Below, in pieces: positions 8,926-17,418 of a stretch of 64,000 nt of DNA (the stretch's first letter is position 1; every line of letters starts with the position of its first letter). The stretch is from Armatimonadota bacterium (GTDB lineage: Bacteria; Armatimonadota; Fimbriimonadia; Fimbriimonadales; Fimbriimonadaceae): NCBI GenBank assembly GCA_020161505.1, contig JAIUNY010000011.1:33991-97990 (forward strand), read 5' to 3'. Below the pieces are notes generated by a model. The model was not told the DNA's origin and ran no database searches. It was given only the letters and a program-made list of their open reading frames with translations. The translations under genes were made by a program, and so were the position numbers.

Positions 8926-9961
8926 TGGTGCCTCCTCGTCGGTGGGCGACCGCATCCGCGACATCCTGGGCGAGAAGGCGAATATCCAGGGCCTCGATCT
9001 GCACGCGGCGATCAATGTAGAGGAGAGTCGAGACGATTGTCCAGAACGGCATCAGGAGCCAGATCGTGAGGTAACCAGGGATCAGCTCGAAGGCTTTGGC
9101 GAAGAACTGCCCCCAGATGGAGTTTGAAACAAACTCCGCGAAGGGGCCGGTTGAGGCGACAAAGTTCACCAGCAGACTCGCGCCCGTTTGCAGCCCGAGG
9201 AAGACGAAGAACATCACGATCCACGCCGTGATCACCGTGCCGCCAACCGATGGGACAGTTCGATAACTCTTGAGGAGGAGAATCCCTCGCTTCACGGCGG
9301 CGCGAATCGAGAGTTCAGGCTCCATCACGATCACGGCGGGGGAGAGAGTCACGCGGTAAAGGAGGAACGGCGTGAAGAACACAGCCACGACGATTGAGAA
9401 GACACCGAAAGCTCCGAGGAGAAACGCCTGGCTCGACCCCGAAGCCGTCTGCTCGATGACCGCCCCCGCCGCCAAAGCAAGACTCATCACGAGGAGGGGA
9501 AGCAAGGCGGTCAGGCCAAGGAAGAAGAGTAAGCCCATCATCTTCCAACTCAAGCGCGCAATCTGTTCGTTGGAGATTGCCGCCCGTTCTTCACCCAGGA
9601 TGATGGGGGCGACGATTTGGGTCGAAACTGCCTGGCACGAGGCAAAACCGTACACAAATAGAGGAATCGCGACAAACGCGGTCAGGAGCAGCCCAATCCC
9701 GAGATCGGTCAGATTCACTCCCACCGTCCGGGCTTGCTGCATGAAGAGAGAGGGAAAGATGAACTGGATGAAGAACAGGGCAGAGATAAAGCAGAAGAAT
9801 CCAGGGATCGCGGTGCGCGCCAGGAGGCTTCTCGCTTCACGCTGATAGATCCGGGTGGCGAGGTCGAAGATGCTGTTCGTCGCCATCGGGCGCACGAAGC
9901 GACGCCGCTCAATTTTGCGCAAGCGTTCTTCGTAAAGCTCGATCGGCCCCTGCTTCTCCAT
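8918..9961 (-). CDS. Polytopic membrane protein of the DUF4129/DUF4350 locus
   Basis: A 347-residue integral membrane protein with about six hydrophobic helices. Examples are GFFCFISALFFIQFIFPSLF, LTDLGIGLLLTAFVAIPLFV and VFSIVVAVFFTPFLLYRVTL. It resembles the uncharacterised membrane proteins that precede DUF4129 genes in other genomes. The cytoplasmic N-terminus is charged. It is the first gene of a coupled minus-strand set running to 4426. No enzymatic motif was seen. Confidence 0.75.
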   Translation of the reverse strand: MEKQGPIELYEERLRKIERRRFVRPMATNSIFDLATRIYQREARSLLARTAIPGFFCFISALFFIQFIFPSLFMQQARTVGVNLTDLGIGLLLTAFVAIPLFVYGFASCQAVSTQIVAPIILGEERAAISNEQIARLSWKMMGLLFFLGLTALLPLLVMSLALAAGAVIEQTASGSSQAFLLGAFGVFSIVVAVFFTPFLLYRVTLSPAVIVMEPELSIRAAVKRGILLLKSYRTVPSVGGTVITAWIVMFFVFLGLQTGASLLVNFVASTGPFAEFVSNSIWGQFFAKAFELIPGYLTIWLLMPFWTIVSTLLYIDRRVQIEALDIRLLAQDVADAVAHRRGGTIE

Positions 9962-10167
9962 TCAATCCTGCGCTGTCAGCCCTTGACTCGGCTCCTAGTC
10001 TACTAAATACGTCCCGACCGACGCCGAGGACGCACCCGATTTCCCGGAATCCGTCTCGTTCAGGGACCAAGCGGCCCACCCTGCGAATACTCCCAGCCGT
10101 TCCGTGCGTCTCTAAACCCAGAACCCGGCAAGCTCGCGCTCTTGCCGACCCGAGGTGAGATCGAAGA
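9962..10167. other. Divergent intergenic region
   Basis: About 206 bases separate the minus-strand membrane locus from the plus-strand LolA-like gene, so both promoters should lie here. No convincing -35/-10 pair, operator or RNA gene was recognised. A purine-rich GAGGTGAGA near 10152-10160 may serve as the ribosome-binding site of the plus-strand gene. Confidence 0.4.
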
Positions 10168-10881
10168 ATGAGCATGTTCGTTGCAATTGTTGCTGGGGCC
10201 GCACTCGGCCAGACCGTTGGCATTGACGATGTATGGCAAAGCGGACTCAAAGACGCCAGCTTCCGCATGAAGGTCGATAAAGCCTCTCAAAAGGAACTCC
10301 AGAAGATCAACAAGGACTTCGCGATGTCCTACCGATTCGACTACACCGATGTCGACATGAAGGAGCCGTTCATGCTCCGGCTGGAATCGGTGGTGGATCA
10401 AGAGCGACTCCTCTATATTGTCAACGGCCCGACTCGACTGATCAAGATCCCACGCGCGAAGATCAACAAGCGGGAGGATCTCAGCAAGTCGCCGGGCAAA
10501 CGCCAGACGATTTTCGATTTCGGAATCATCGCGCCGAGCATCTTTAGCAACTACATGCAAGCCAAGTTCGTCCGGGTGGATCGAGCGACCAGCGACGCGG
10601 TGTTCGACGTCACCTACGTGCCGGCGCTGAAGGACGGCACGCGGCACCGCATTTGGGTGGATCGCGAGAAGAAAGTCGTGACGAAGCGCGAGTGGTACAA
10701 CCAGAAAGGCGGATTCCTCCAGGCGACCTTCAACTATTCGAAGCCGCAGAAGTTTGGAACTCTCTGGATGAACACTCGGATGGATGTCTACAACGCGGAC
10801 GGTAAGTTCGCGGGCGGCACCGATTTTGTCGGGATGAAGGTGAACCAGAATCTCGCAGCCACCATGTTCGCGGTGAAGTAG
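10168..10881 (+). CDS. LolA-like exported lipoprotein-sorting-type protein
   Basis: A 237-residue protein with a short hydrophobic N-terminus (MSMFVAIVAGAALGQ), likely a signal peptide. The rest is beta-rich, with alternating strands such as FSY/FDY, RLLYIVNG, VVTKREWYN and FLQATFNYSKP. This is the pattern of LolA/LolB-like or 'outer membrane lipoprotein-sorting' proteins that shield lipids inside an open barrel. Assignment is by strand pattern and is moderate; DUF1571-type proteins look alike. It is monocistronic between repeat-containing spacers. Confidence 0.6.
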   Translation: MSMFVAIVAGAALGQTVGIDDVWQSGLKDASFRMKVDKASQKELQKINKDFAMSYRFDYTDVDMKEPFMLRLESVVDQERLLYIVNGPTRLIKIPRAKINKREDLSKSPGKRQTIFDFGIIAPSIFSNYMQAKFVRVDRATSDAVFDVTYVPALKDGTRHRIWVDREKKVVTKREWYNQKGGFLQATFNYSKPQKFGTLWMNTRMDVYNADGKFAGGTDFVGMKVNQNLAATMFAVK

Positions 10882-10915
10882 TTTCGCGGACACGGCGTCC
10901 ACCCAGACTCAGAGA

Positions 10916-10938
10916 TACCGACCTCTTGAAGGTCGGGG
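10916..10938. repeat. Degenerate hairpin related to repeat B
   Basis: An ACCGACC / GGTCGGG inverted repeat around a short loop, 35 bases after the LolA-like gene. It resembles the GGTCGGG-ended hairpins at 18.08, 18.2 and 50.95 kb. It could help stop transcription of the upstream gene, though a T-tract is missing. Confidence 0.4.
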
Positions 10939-11007
10939 ATCCTTGTCCTCCATTCGGCGATTTCTCGAAAGAATGAGAATCGTAGGATACGGTCTCGGTC
11001 ACGAATT

Positions 11008-11120
11008 CCTCCCCCATCCTGGGGGAGGGCAGTGTGGGGGCCGCTCATGCGAGAGTCAGTGGTCATTCTGCCCCTCCCGGCCTTTGGCCATCGTCCCCGA
11101 GTCAAGCTCCGAGAGGACGA
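11008..11120 (+). repeat. Intergenic palindromic repeat A, copy 2
   Basis: Starts with a 9-bp perfect hairpin (CCTCCCCCA, loop TCC, TGGGGGAGG). About 40 bases later comes the core CCCCTCCCGGCCTTTGGCCA followed by CGTCCCCGAG, the same string found in copies at 1.9 (inverted), 51.15 and 63.9 kb (inverted). The copies share the GGCC-TTT-GGCC mini-hairpin and differ at their edges. Confidence 0.55.
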
Positions 11121-11435
11121 GTCCAGACACCTGCTGCGGGTTCGGTCGGCAGAGGAAAACGGAGATTTCCGAAAGAAATTCCGCCGCCATGCTGGGGGAG
11201 CAAGAAAGGGGCAATCCGCACAAGCCTCGGGACATCTGACCCTGTGGAAAACGCGAACGGTCCCAATCTGGAAGGCAAGCCTAGCACCACCCACCTTGAA
11301 CCTGCCATGATTCCAAGTTGCCGCAACCTGCGGCGAGTGGCTTCGCAATGAGCCCCTGGTGATGAGTGTCCCGCGAACGCGATGCGGGCTACGCGATTTA
11401 ATCCCCAGACGGCCGAGAAGCACAAGGAGACTCGC

Positions 11436-12062
11436 GTGCTACCAGGAATCTTAGGAACAAAAATTGGCATGACCCAAGTCTTCACGGAAGACGGGAAGAT
11501 GATTCCCGTCACCGTGATTGAGGCGGGCCCAGTGTTTGTCACCCAAATCAAAACGGTCGACAACGATGGCTACAGTGCTGTCCAAGTCGGCTTCGGCGAT
11601 CAAAGCGACAAGCATCTCACTTTCCCCAAGTTCGGTCACCTGAAGAAGGCCGGCCTGACCCACAACGTCCGACACCTGCGCGAGTTTCGCGTGGCGGACA
11701 CTGCTGGCTTCGAACTCGGCCAAGAACTGAAAGCGGACGTTTTCGCTGAAGGTGAATCGGTTGACGTGATCGGAATCAGCAAGGGTCGAGGCTTCGCGGG
11801 CGGCGTCAAGCGCCACCACTTCAAGGGCCAACACATGACCCACGGTTACATGACCCACCGACGCCCGCTCTCGAGCGGTGCAACCGGACCCCAGCGCGTC
11901 TTCAAGGGCACCAAGAAGCCCGGACACATGGGTGATGCGCAAATCACGCAATCCGGTCTCAAGGTCGTCAAGGTGGACACTGAGCGCAACCTGATTCTGG
12001 TCAGCGGAAGCGTTCCTGGTGCAAACGGTTCACTCGTCACGGTGAACAAGGCGAAGAGGTAA
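11436..12062 (+). CDS. rplC: 50S ribosomal protein L3
   Basis: A 208-residue L3, which binds 23S rRNA early in large-subunit assembly near the peptidyl-transferase centre. The family opening GILGTKIGMTQVF follows directly after the start, and the central loop carries GRGFAGGVKRHHFKGQ and HGYMTHRRP. The GTG start has AAGGAG at 11424-11429, six bases upstream; a frame reaching 11382 adds a non-conserved extension and was rejected. It is the first gene of a thirteen-gene ribosomal operon. In most bacteria rpsJ precedes it, but here it does not. Confidence 0.97.
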   Translation: MLPGILGTKIGMTQVFTEDGKMIPVTVIEAGPVFVTQIKTVDNDGYSAVQVGFGDQSDKHLTFPKFGHLKKAGLTHNVRHLREFRVADTAGFELGQELKADVFAEGESVDVIGISKGRGFAGGVKRHHFKGQHMTHGYMTHRRPLSSGATGPQRVFKGTKKPGHMGDAQITQSGLKVVKVDTERNLILVSGSVPGANGSLVTVNKAKR

Positions 12063-12067
12063 GGACG

Positions 12068-12724
12068 ATGGCACAACTGGAAATCAAAGACAGCAAGGGC
12101 AAGTCCGTCGGTAAGCACACGCTCGCCGCGCCCATCGCCGAGCTGGAAGTGAACAACATGGTGCTTCACCGCACCGTGGTCGCAGAAGAAGCGAATTCTC
12201 GACAAGGCACCCACAGCGCTCGCACTCGAAGCGAAGCAAAGGGCGGCGGTCGAAAGCCGTACAAGCAAAAGAAGACTGGTAACGCTCGTCAGGGCACGAT
12301 CCGCGCTCCGCACTATGCCCACGGTGGTATGGCGCTCGCGATCAAGCCGCGAGACTACAGCAAGAAGGTCAACAAGAAGGAGCGACGCCTCGCGATCATC
12401 GCCGCGTTTGGTGCAAAGGCCAACGCCGGTAGCGTGGAAATCGTGAAGGATCTCGTGATGACGGCCCCGAAGACCAAGGATGCACAAGGCTTCCTCAAGG
12501 CTCTCGGGCTCGACAGCGTGAAGCGCGTGCTCATCGTCATCGACGAGCACAACGAGAACGTCCTTCTGAGCTTCCGCAACCTGCAGAACGTGGAAATCCG
12601 AACGGCTCCGAGCCGCGACGGAAAGGCTTCGGCGTTCTCTGCACGCGACATTTTGGTGGCGCACAAGGTGATCCTCACCGAGGCAGCCATGAAGAAAACT
12701 GAGGAGGCCTGGCTCAATGGTTGA
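12068..12724 (+). CDS. rplD: 50S ribosomal protein L4
   Basis: A 218-residue L4, a 23S rRNA-binding protein whose loop lines the exit tunnel. The conserved loop is visible as HSARTRSEAKGGGRKPYKQK followed by TGNARQGTIRAPHYAHGG, and LGLDSVKRVLIV matches the C-terminal domain. Five bases separate it from rplC, and its 3' end overlaps rplW by 8 bases, so the three are co-translated. In some bacteria L4 autoregulates this operon; no leader structure of that kind was demonstrated here. Confidence 0.96.
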   Translation: MAQLEIKDSKGKSVGKHTLAAPIAELEVNNMVLHRTVVAEEANSRQGTHSARTRSEAKGGGRKPYKQKKTGNARQGTIRAPHYAHGGMALAIKPRDYSKKVNKKERRLAIIAAFGAKANAGSVEIVKDLVMTAPKTKDAQGFLKALGLDSVKRVLIVIDEHNENVLLSFRNLQNVEIRTAPSRDGKASAFSARDILVAHKVILTEAAMKKTEEAWLNG

Positions 12725-13061
12725 TCCGCACATCATTCTGATCCAGCCGCACATCACGGAAAAGTCCCTGCGACTCAGCATGGGCGATCCGCGAATCGAG
12801 AAGGACAGCGACATCGTTCGCAAATACACCTTCGTCGTGGCTGACAGCGCAAACAAGATCCAAATTAAGGACGCCGTCCAGGCGATCTACAACGAAGGAA
12901 AGAAAGACAAAGAAAAGATCACCGTGACCAACGTCGCCACCATTCGAGTCAAAGGCCGAATGAAGCGCATGGGTCAACGCAAGCCGGGCATGACGACCGG
13001 TTTCAAGAAGGCGATCGTGACCTTGGCCGCAGGCCAAAGCCTTGAGGATTACGGAGCGTAA
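12717..13061 (+). CDS. rplW: 50S ribosomal protein L23
   Basis: A 114-residue L23, located at the tunnel exit where trigger factor and SRP dock. The family opening [13 protein letters not shown] is visible, as is [21 protein letters not shown] charged insertion ([13 protein letters not shown]) lies in the middle. It starts inside the last codons of rplD and ends one base before rplB. Confidence 0.95.
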   Translation: MVDPHIILIQPHITEKSLRLSMGDPRIEKDSDIVRKYTFVVADSANKIQIKDAVQAIYNEGKKDKEKITVTNVATIRVKGRMKRMGQRKPGMTTGFKKAIVTLAAGQSLEDYGA

Positions 13062-13062
13062 G

Positions 13063-13899
13063 ATGCCGACGAAACGAATGAAACCGACTTCGCCGGGCCG
13101 TCGCCACATGGTGGCTTCGACCTACTCGGAGATCACCAAACGCACGCCCGAAAAGAGCCTCCTGGCTCCGATCAAGAAGAAGGGCGGTCGCAACCACACC
13201 GGTCGCATCACGATGAAGAACCGGGGCGGCGGCAACAAGCGACGCTACCGCATCATCGACTTCAAGCGGATGAAGGACGGAATCAATGCGCAAGTCATTG
13301 CCATTGAATATGATCCGAACCGCACCTGCCGCATCGCTCTGCTGGAATATGCAGACGGCGTGAAGACGTACATCCTCGCCCCGCGAAATGTGGGCGTGGG
13401 TCAAACCCTCACGAGCGGCGAAGGATCCGACATTCTGCCGGGCAACTGCCTCAAGCTGCGCAACATTCCTCTTGGTACCTTGGTGCACAACGTGGAACTG
13501 CAGCCGGGCAAGGGTGGTCAAATGGTTCGCTCCGCCGGGGCTTCGGCTCAGGTGATGGCGAAGGAAGGCGACTACTGCACCCTCCGACTCCCGAGCGGTG
13601 AAATGCGCATGGTCAGCATGGACTGCCGTGCCACCGTCGGTGAAGTGGGCAACGCAGAGCACGAGAACGAGCAACTCGGTAAGGCGGGTAAGGCTCGAGG
13701 CCTCGGCCGCAAGCCGCACGTTCGCGGTGTTGTCATGAGCCCGCGCGACCACCCTCACGGTGGTGGTGAAGCCAAGTCGCCGGTTGGACGCCGGAAGGGT
13801 CCGGTCGACCGATGGGGCAACAAGGCTCTGGGTGTTCCTACGCGCAAGAACAAGCGCACTGACCGCTTCATCGTTCGCCGGAGGAAGTCGAGCAAGTAA
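13063..13899 (+). CDS. rplB: 50S ribosomal protein L2
   Basis: A 278-residue L2, close to the usual length, needed for subunit association and peptidyl transfer. Conserved blocks are [22 protein letters not shown] and the C-terminal [19 protein letters not shown], which holds the histidine region near the active site, followed by [11 protein letters not shown]. The start is the ATG one base after the rplW stop ([15 protein letters not shown]); an earlier in-frame ATG at 13042 would overlap rplW by 20 bases. Confidence 0.97.
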   Translation: MPTKRMKPTSPGRRHMVASTYSEITKRTPEKSLLAPIKKKGGRNHTGRITMKNRGGGNKRRYRIIDFKRMKDGINAQVIAIEYDPNRTCRIALLEYADGVKTYILAPRNVGVGQTLTSGEGSDILPGNCLKLRNIPLGTLVHNVELQPGKGGQMVRSAGASAQVMAKEGDYCTLRLPSGEMRMVSMDCRATVGEVGNAEHENEQLGKAGKARGLGRKPHVRGVVMSPRDHPHGGGEAKSPVGRRKGPVDRWGNKALGVPTRKNKRTDRFIVRRRKSSK

Positions 13900-13914
13900 G
13901 GCGAGGTAGTCATT

Positions 13915-14202
13915 ATGGGTCGAAGTCTTAAGAAAGGATATTTTGTGGATGACCATCTCGTGAAGAAGGTGGACGCCATGAACGAGAGCGGCGAGAAGAA
14001 GCTGATCAAAACTTGGTCGCGCCGCTCCACCATCACTCCCGACATGATCGGGCACACGATTGCCGTCCACGATGGACGCAAGCACGTGCCGGTCTTCGTC
14101 ACCGAAAACATGATCGGTCACAAGCTCGGAGAATTTGCTCCGACGCGGACCTATCGTGGACACGACGGCAGCCTGCCCGACAGGGGGACGCGACTGCGAT
14201 AA
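13915..14202 (+). CDS. rpsS: 30S ribosomal protein S19
   Basis: A 95-residue S19 of normal length, which contacts 16S rRNA helix 42 region and S13 in the small-subunit head. [39 protein letters not shown] and [13 protein letters not shown] are canonical. It sits 15 bases after rplB and is followed by an unusually long 97-base gap with hairpins before rplV. Confidence 0.96.
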   Translation: MGRSLKKGYFVDDHLVKKVDAMNESGEKKLIKTWSRRSTITPDMIGHTIAVHDGRKHVPVFVTENMIGHKLGEFAPTRTYRGHDGSLPDRGTRLR

Positions 14203-14299
14203 GCCTCACGAGAGGATTTGAACGCTCGGTACACTAGTGGGCCTTGCGTTCAAGTCCCCTCTTGGCCAAGAACGGCCAATCCTGAGGAAGGAAAAAACG
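14203..14299 (+). promoter_or_regulatory. Structured spacer upstream of rplV
   Basis: The gap contains two inverted repeats. The first is an imperfect ~17-bp stem (arms about 14209-14225 and 14246-14264, with TTGAACGC against GCGTTCAA at its top). The second is a perfect 6-bp stem (TTGGCC 14262-14267, GGCCAA 14274-14279). The two share bases 14262-14264, so they may be partly exclusive. A purine-rich AGGAAGGA sits just before rplV. Spacers this long are uncommon inside this operon. A role in attenuation, RNA processing or translational control is inference. Confidence 0.5.
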
Positions 14300-14842
14300 A
14301 TGGAAGTCAAAGCAGTAGCAAAAGGAGTTCGGGTTCAACCCCGAAAGGTTCGCCTGGTGGCCCGCGAAGTTCGCGGAAAGAACGCTGCCGAAATGGTGAA
14401 CGTTCTCCGCTTCCACCCCAGCAAGGGCGCATTTACTCTGCGTAAGGTGATCGCTAGCGCGATTGCGAACGCAGAAGCCAACCACGGTATGCGAGGGGAT
14501 CGCCTGAAGGTCAGCATCATCCAAGTGGATGAAGGCCCGAAGTTCAAGCGAATCCAAGCTCGCGCTATGGGCCGAGCCAACCGCATCTTCAAGCGAACGA
14601 GCCACATTACTGTGGTCGTGACCGAAGCTGACGCCGTCGCTGCGCCGACCGCCGGAACCCCGGCCAAGCCGCGACCGAGCTTCGAGAACCTGAAGTCGAA
14701 GAAGAAAGCCAAGGCTGCTCCCGTAGCAGAGGTTGTGGAAGAAGTGAAGGCTGAAGAAGCCGCTGTTGAAGAAGCCTCGGCAGAAAAGCCGACGGCAGAG
14801 GCAACGGAAACGACCGACGCCAGTGGCGAGGAGACGAAGTAA
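14300..14842 (+). CDS. rplV: 50S ribosomal protein L22 with long acidic C-terminal extension
   Basis: A 180-residue protein whose first ~110 residues are a standard L22 (VRVQPRKVRLVAREVRGK; RIQARAMGRANRIFKRTSHI), which lines the exit tunnel with L4. The remaining ~70 residues are a Lys/Ala stretch followed by an Ala/Glu/Thr-rich acidic tail, probably disordered. The ATG at 14300 (MEVKAVAKG) was chosen because of the preceding AGGAAGGA and L22 alignment; a frame from 14237 would translate the structured spacer. The extension may be lineage-specific. Confidence 0.95.
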   Translation: MEVKAVAKGVRVQPRKVRLVAREVRGKNAAEMVNVLRFHPSKGAFTLRKVIASAIANAEANHGMRGDRLKVSIIQVDEGPKFKRIQARAMGRANRIFKRTSHITVVVTEADAVAAPTAGTPAKPRPSFENLKSKKKAKAAPVAEVVEEVKAEEAAVEEASAEKPTAEATETTDASGEETK

Positions 14843-14844
14843 CT

Positions 14845-15594
14845 ATGGGTCAGAAAATCCATCCAGTCGGTTTCCGAATTGGTGTGATCCGTGGCCACGA
14901 TAGCCACTGGATCTACCCGAAGAAGGATTACCGCGCCGCCCTCGTTGGCGACGACAAAATTCGCAAGTACATCCGGGCCAAGATCGGCAAGGGCCTCATC
15001 TCGCGAGTCGAGATTGAGCGCGCCGCTGCGCGAGTCAAGGTCACCGTTTACACGTCGCGCCCCGGAGCCGTTATCGGCCGAGGCGGCAAAGGAATCGATT
15101 CGATCAGCGAAGATCTCAACAAGATGGTTCGCAAGAACGATCCCACCGCGATGGTTCAAGTGAACGTCAGTGAAGTCCGACAGCCCGAACTGGATGCCCA
15201 GCTCGTGGCCGAGAACATCGCTGTCCAGCTTGAGCGACGGGTGAGCCACCGACGCGCCATGCGACAGTGCATGACCCGAGCTCAGCGGATGAACGGTCGA
15301 GGGATGAAAATCCTCGTGGCCGGTCGTCTCAACGGCTCCGACATCGCCCGAAGCGAAATTGATAAGTTCGGCAAAATCCCCCTCCACACTTTGCGCGCAG
15401 ACATCGACTACGGTGTCGCCACCGCCGCAACGATCTACGGATCGGTCGGTGTTAAGGTGTGGGTCTATCGTGGGGAAGTCCTGCCGGAGAAGCAACTTCA
15501 AGCACTCAACGACGCGATGAATGATCGACGTCCGCGACGCCAACGACGCGACCGAGAAGATCGCGGACAAGAGAAGACAGAGGTGACTCCCTAA
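14845..15594 (+). CDS. rpsC: 30S ribosomal protein S3
   Basis: A 249-residue S3 at the mRNA entry site. It opens [20 protein letters not shown], carries the KH domain with [18 protein letters not shown] and the C-terminal LGxxG-like segment around [14 protein letters not shown]. It starts two bases after the rplV stop and its TAA overlaps the rplP ATG. The C-terminal tail is rich in Arg and acidic residues. Confidence 0.97.
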   Translation: MGQKIHPVGFRIGVIRGHDSHWIYPKKDYRAALVGDDKIRKYIRAKIGKGLISRVEIERAAARVKVTVYTSRPGAVIGRGGKGIDSISEDLNKMVRKNDPTAMVQVNVSEVRQPELDAQLVAENIAVQLERRVSHRRAMRQCMTRAQRMNGRGMKILVAGRLNGSDIARSEIDKFGKIPLHTLRADIDYGVATAATIYGSVGVKVWVYRGEVLPEKQLQALNDAMNDRRPRRQRRDREDRGQEKTEVTP

Positions 15595-16025
15595 TGTTGA
15601 TGCCTAAGCGAACCAAGTACCGAAAGCAATTTCGGGGCAAAATGCGCGGCAATGCCGAGCGTGGCAACGTGGTGAACTTCGGCGACTATGGCCTGATGGC
15701 CATGGAGCCGGCATGGATCACCAGCCGACAAATCGAAGCCGCTCGTATCGCCATGACCCGCCACATCAAGCGTGGCGGAAAGGTCTGGATTCGAGTCTTC
15801 CCGGACAAGCCTTACACCAAGAAGCCGCTTGAGCAGCGAATGGGGAAGGGTAAGGCCGGTGTCGAAGGCTGGGTCGCCGTCGTCAAGCCGGGCAAGATCA
15901 TGTTCGAAATGAACGGCGTCGCCCCCGACGTGGCAAAAGAAGCTATGCGACTCGCGCAGCACAAACTGCCGATCCGCACCAAGTTTGTTCTGAAGGAGGA
16001 GTTCCAAGAAGCCAACGGCGTCTAA
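15594..16025 (+). CDS. rplP: 50S ribosomal protein L16
   Basis: A 143-residue L16, which sits near the A-site tRNA and is needed late in large-subunit assembly. [19 protein letters not shown] is the canonical start, so the first ATG, overlapping the rpsC stop as TAATG, is preferred over the one six bases later. Conserved segments [20 protein letters not shown] and [19 protein letters not shown] are present. Confidence 0.97.
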   Translation: MLMPKRTKYRKQFRGKMRGNAERGNVVNFGDYGLMAMEPAWITSRQIEAARIAMTRHIKRGGKVWIRVFPDKPYTKKPLEQRMGKGKAGVEGWVAVVKPGKIMFEMNGVAPDVAKEAMRLAQHKLPIRTKFVLKEEFQEANGV

Positions 16026-16049
16026 GCCCTTCACAGGAACGTTAAAGGA

Positions 16050-16259
16050 ATGAAAGCCCTGAAAGCAAAAGAACTCCGCGATAAGTCGGTTCCGGAACTC
16101 GAGGAACTGGTGAAGTCCGAGCGAGCCGCGCTCTACCGAGCACGACGCGACATGGTCTTCCGCCAATCCACCGATACCGCCGGACTGAAAACGCGGCGTC
16201 ACAACATTGCCCGACTGATGACCCTGATCAGCGAAAAGCAGCGCGGAGGTACGCAATGA
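16050..16259 (+). CDS. rpmC: 50S ribosomal protein L29
   Basis: A 69-residue L29, a helical hairpin protein near the tunnel exit next to L23. KAKELRDKSVPELEELVKSE and the closing TRRHNIARLMTLISEKQRG fit the family. It starts 24 bases after rplP and overlaps rpsQ by ATGA. Confidence 0.94.
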   Translation: MKALKAKELRDKSVPELEELVKSERAALYRARRDMVFRQSTDTAGLKTRRHNIARLMTLISEKQRGGTQ

Positions 16260-16519
16260 GCGAACAACCGACCCGCAATTCGCGTAAGGTCCGACGCGGC
16301 ATTGTTGCGAGCAACAAAATGACCAAGACTGTTGTCGTCGAACTGGTGCGATCTGTCCAGCACCCGCTCTATGGCAAAACGGTCAAGCGCACGGTCCGAC
16401 TCAAAGCTCACGATGAACTGAGCTGCGATGTTGGGGATACCGTGGAAGTGATGGAAACTCGTCCGCTTAGTCGAGACAAGCACTGGCGAGTAACCCGAAT
16501 TATCGAAAAGGTGAAGTAA
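16256..16519 (+). CDS. rpsQ: 30S ribosomal protein S17
   Basis: An 87-residue S17, an early 16S rRNA-binding OB-fold protein. SNKMTKTVVVELVRSVQHPL YGK, then a KAHDE segment and VEVMETRPLSRDKHWRV are typical. It overlaps rpmC by 4 bases and is followed by a 112-base structured gap. Confidence 0.95.
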   Translation: MSEQPTRNSRKVRRGIVASNKMTKTVVVELVRSVQHPLYGKTVKRTVRLKAHDELSCDVGDTVEVMETRPLSRDKHWRVTRIIEKVK

Positions 16520-16631
16520 TCACCTTTTCGCGGATCCCTGAAACGGGGATCGACACGGCATGGCGCGTTCGGAGCGAAAACAACGAACGCGCCCTCTGCA
16601 CGACTGAAACAAGAAATTACGGAGCGAACCA
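16520..16631 (+). promoter_or_regulatory. Structured spacer between rpsQ and rplN
   Basis: The gap holds two hairpins. One is GATCCC (16533-16538) with GGGATC (16546-16551). The other is a perfect 10-bp stem of GGCGCGTTCG (16562-16571) with CGAACGCGCC (16584-16593). Neither has a T-tract, so they do not look like simple intrinsic terminators. The gap falls at the classical S10/spc operon boundary (before rplN), so an internal promoter or RNA processing site is plausible but not shown. Confidence 0.5.
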
Positions 16632-17000
16632 ATGATCCAACAGTTCTCTCGGCTGAAAGTAGCCGACAATTCGGGCGCGCGGGAAGTGATGTGTATCCGC
16701 GTGCTGAAGGGGTCCCAACCCCGATATGGAACCGTCGGTGACGTCATCGTCTGCTCGGTTAAGGCGGCAACGCCGAATATGCCGATCAAGAAGGGTGATG
16801 TCATCAAGGCAGTCATCGTGCGGAGCAAAAAGGCCGTGCGACGTGCTGACGGCTCGACCCTGCGATTTGATGACAACGCGTGCGTGGTCATCAACCAAAA
16901 TGGCGAACCCCGCGGTACCCGCATCTTTGGCCCCGTGGCCCGCGAACTGCGTGACGGCAACTACATGAAGATCGTCTCGCTCGCTCCGGAGGTGCTCTAA
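16632..17000 (+). CDS. rplN: 50S ribosomal protein L14
   Basis: A 122-residue L14, exactly the usual length, located at the subunit interface near bridge B8. [20 protein letters not shown] opens the protein, and [20 protein letters not shown] near the end is a family signature. A GGAGCGAACC stretch precedes the start. Confidence 0.97.
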   Translation: MIQQFSRLKVADNSGAREVMCIRVLKGSQPRYGTVGDVIVCSVKAATPNMPIKKGDVIKAVIVRSKKAVRRADGSTLRFDDNACVVINQNGEPRGTRIFGPVARELRDGNYMKIVSLAPEVL

Positions 17001-17002
17001 CC

Positions 17003-17416
17003 ATGCCAACCAAAGCTGAACTCAAACTCGCCGGCAAGAAGATCAAGTGCAAGCTGCGCACCGGCGACAAGGTCATGATCGTGGCGGGCAAGGACAAGGG
17101 CGAAATTGGTGTGATCCTGAAGGTCTCCCCCAAGGAGAACAAGGCTCTCATCATCAAGGAAAACCCGGAGAATCCGGATCAGCCGCTGCCGCTGAACGCC
17201 GTGGTCAAGCACCGCAAGGCCCGATATCAAGGCCAAAAGAGCGAGCGCGTTTTGCTTCCGGCACCGATCAACCTCAGCAACCTGATGCTCATCGATCCCA
17301 CGACCAACGCCCCTACCCGTGTCGGACGACGCGTGGAAGACGGCAAGATCGTGCGATACGCAAAGAAGAGCAACACGACCTTGGTGGACACACCGAACAT
17401 CAGTAAGGACAACTAA
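17003..17416 (+). CDS. rplX: 50S ribosomal protein L24
   Basis: A 137-residue L24, longer than the ~105 residues of most homologues. The KOW motif is clear ([20 protein letters not shown]), followed by [14 protein letters not shown] and [21 protein letters not shown]24 initiates large-subunit assembly at the 5' end of 23S rRNA. The extra length is in an N-terminal lysine-rich segment and a short insertion ([14 protein letters not shown]). Two bases separate it from rplN. Confidence 0.95.
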   Translation: MPTKAELKLAGKKIKCKLRTGDKVMIVAGKDKGEIGVILKVSPKENKALIIKENPENPDQPLPLNAVVKHRKARYQGQKSERVLLPAPINLSNLMLIDPTTNAPTRVGRRVEDGKIVRYAKKSNTTLVDTPNISKDN

Positions 17417-17418
17417 AC

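Larger units (their letters stand above)
10882..11435. other. Leader and spacer upstream of the ribosomal operon
   Basis: A 554-base stretch without a credible gene. It should contain the promoter and leader of the ribosomal operon, but no confident -35/-10 pair was found. It holds a degenerate repeat-B hairpin near 10916, a perfect 9-bp hairpin (CCTCCCCCA / TGGGGGAGG) near 11008, and repeat A copy 2 near 11071. No reading frame matching rpsJ (S10), the usual first gene of this operon, is present here. Confidence 0.5.

Noticed and set aside
14203..14299. tRNA-like string GCGTTCAAGTCCC in the rpsS-rplV gap
   Set aside because: The five bases before the TTCAAGT loop do not pair with the five after it, and no acceptor or anticodon arm can be drawn. 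The inverted repeat explains the similarity.
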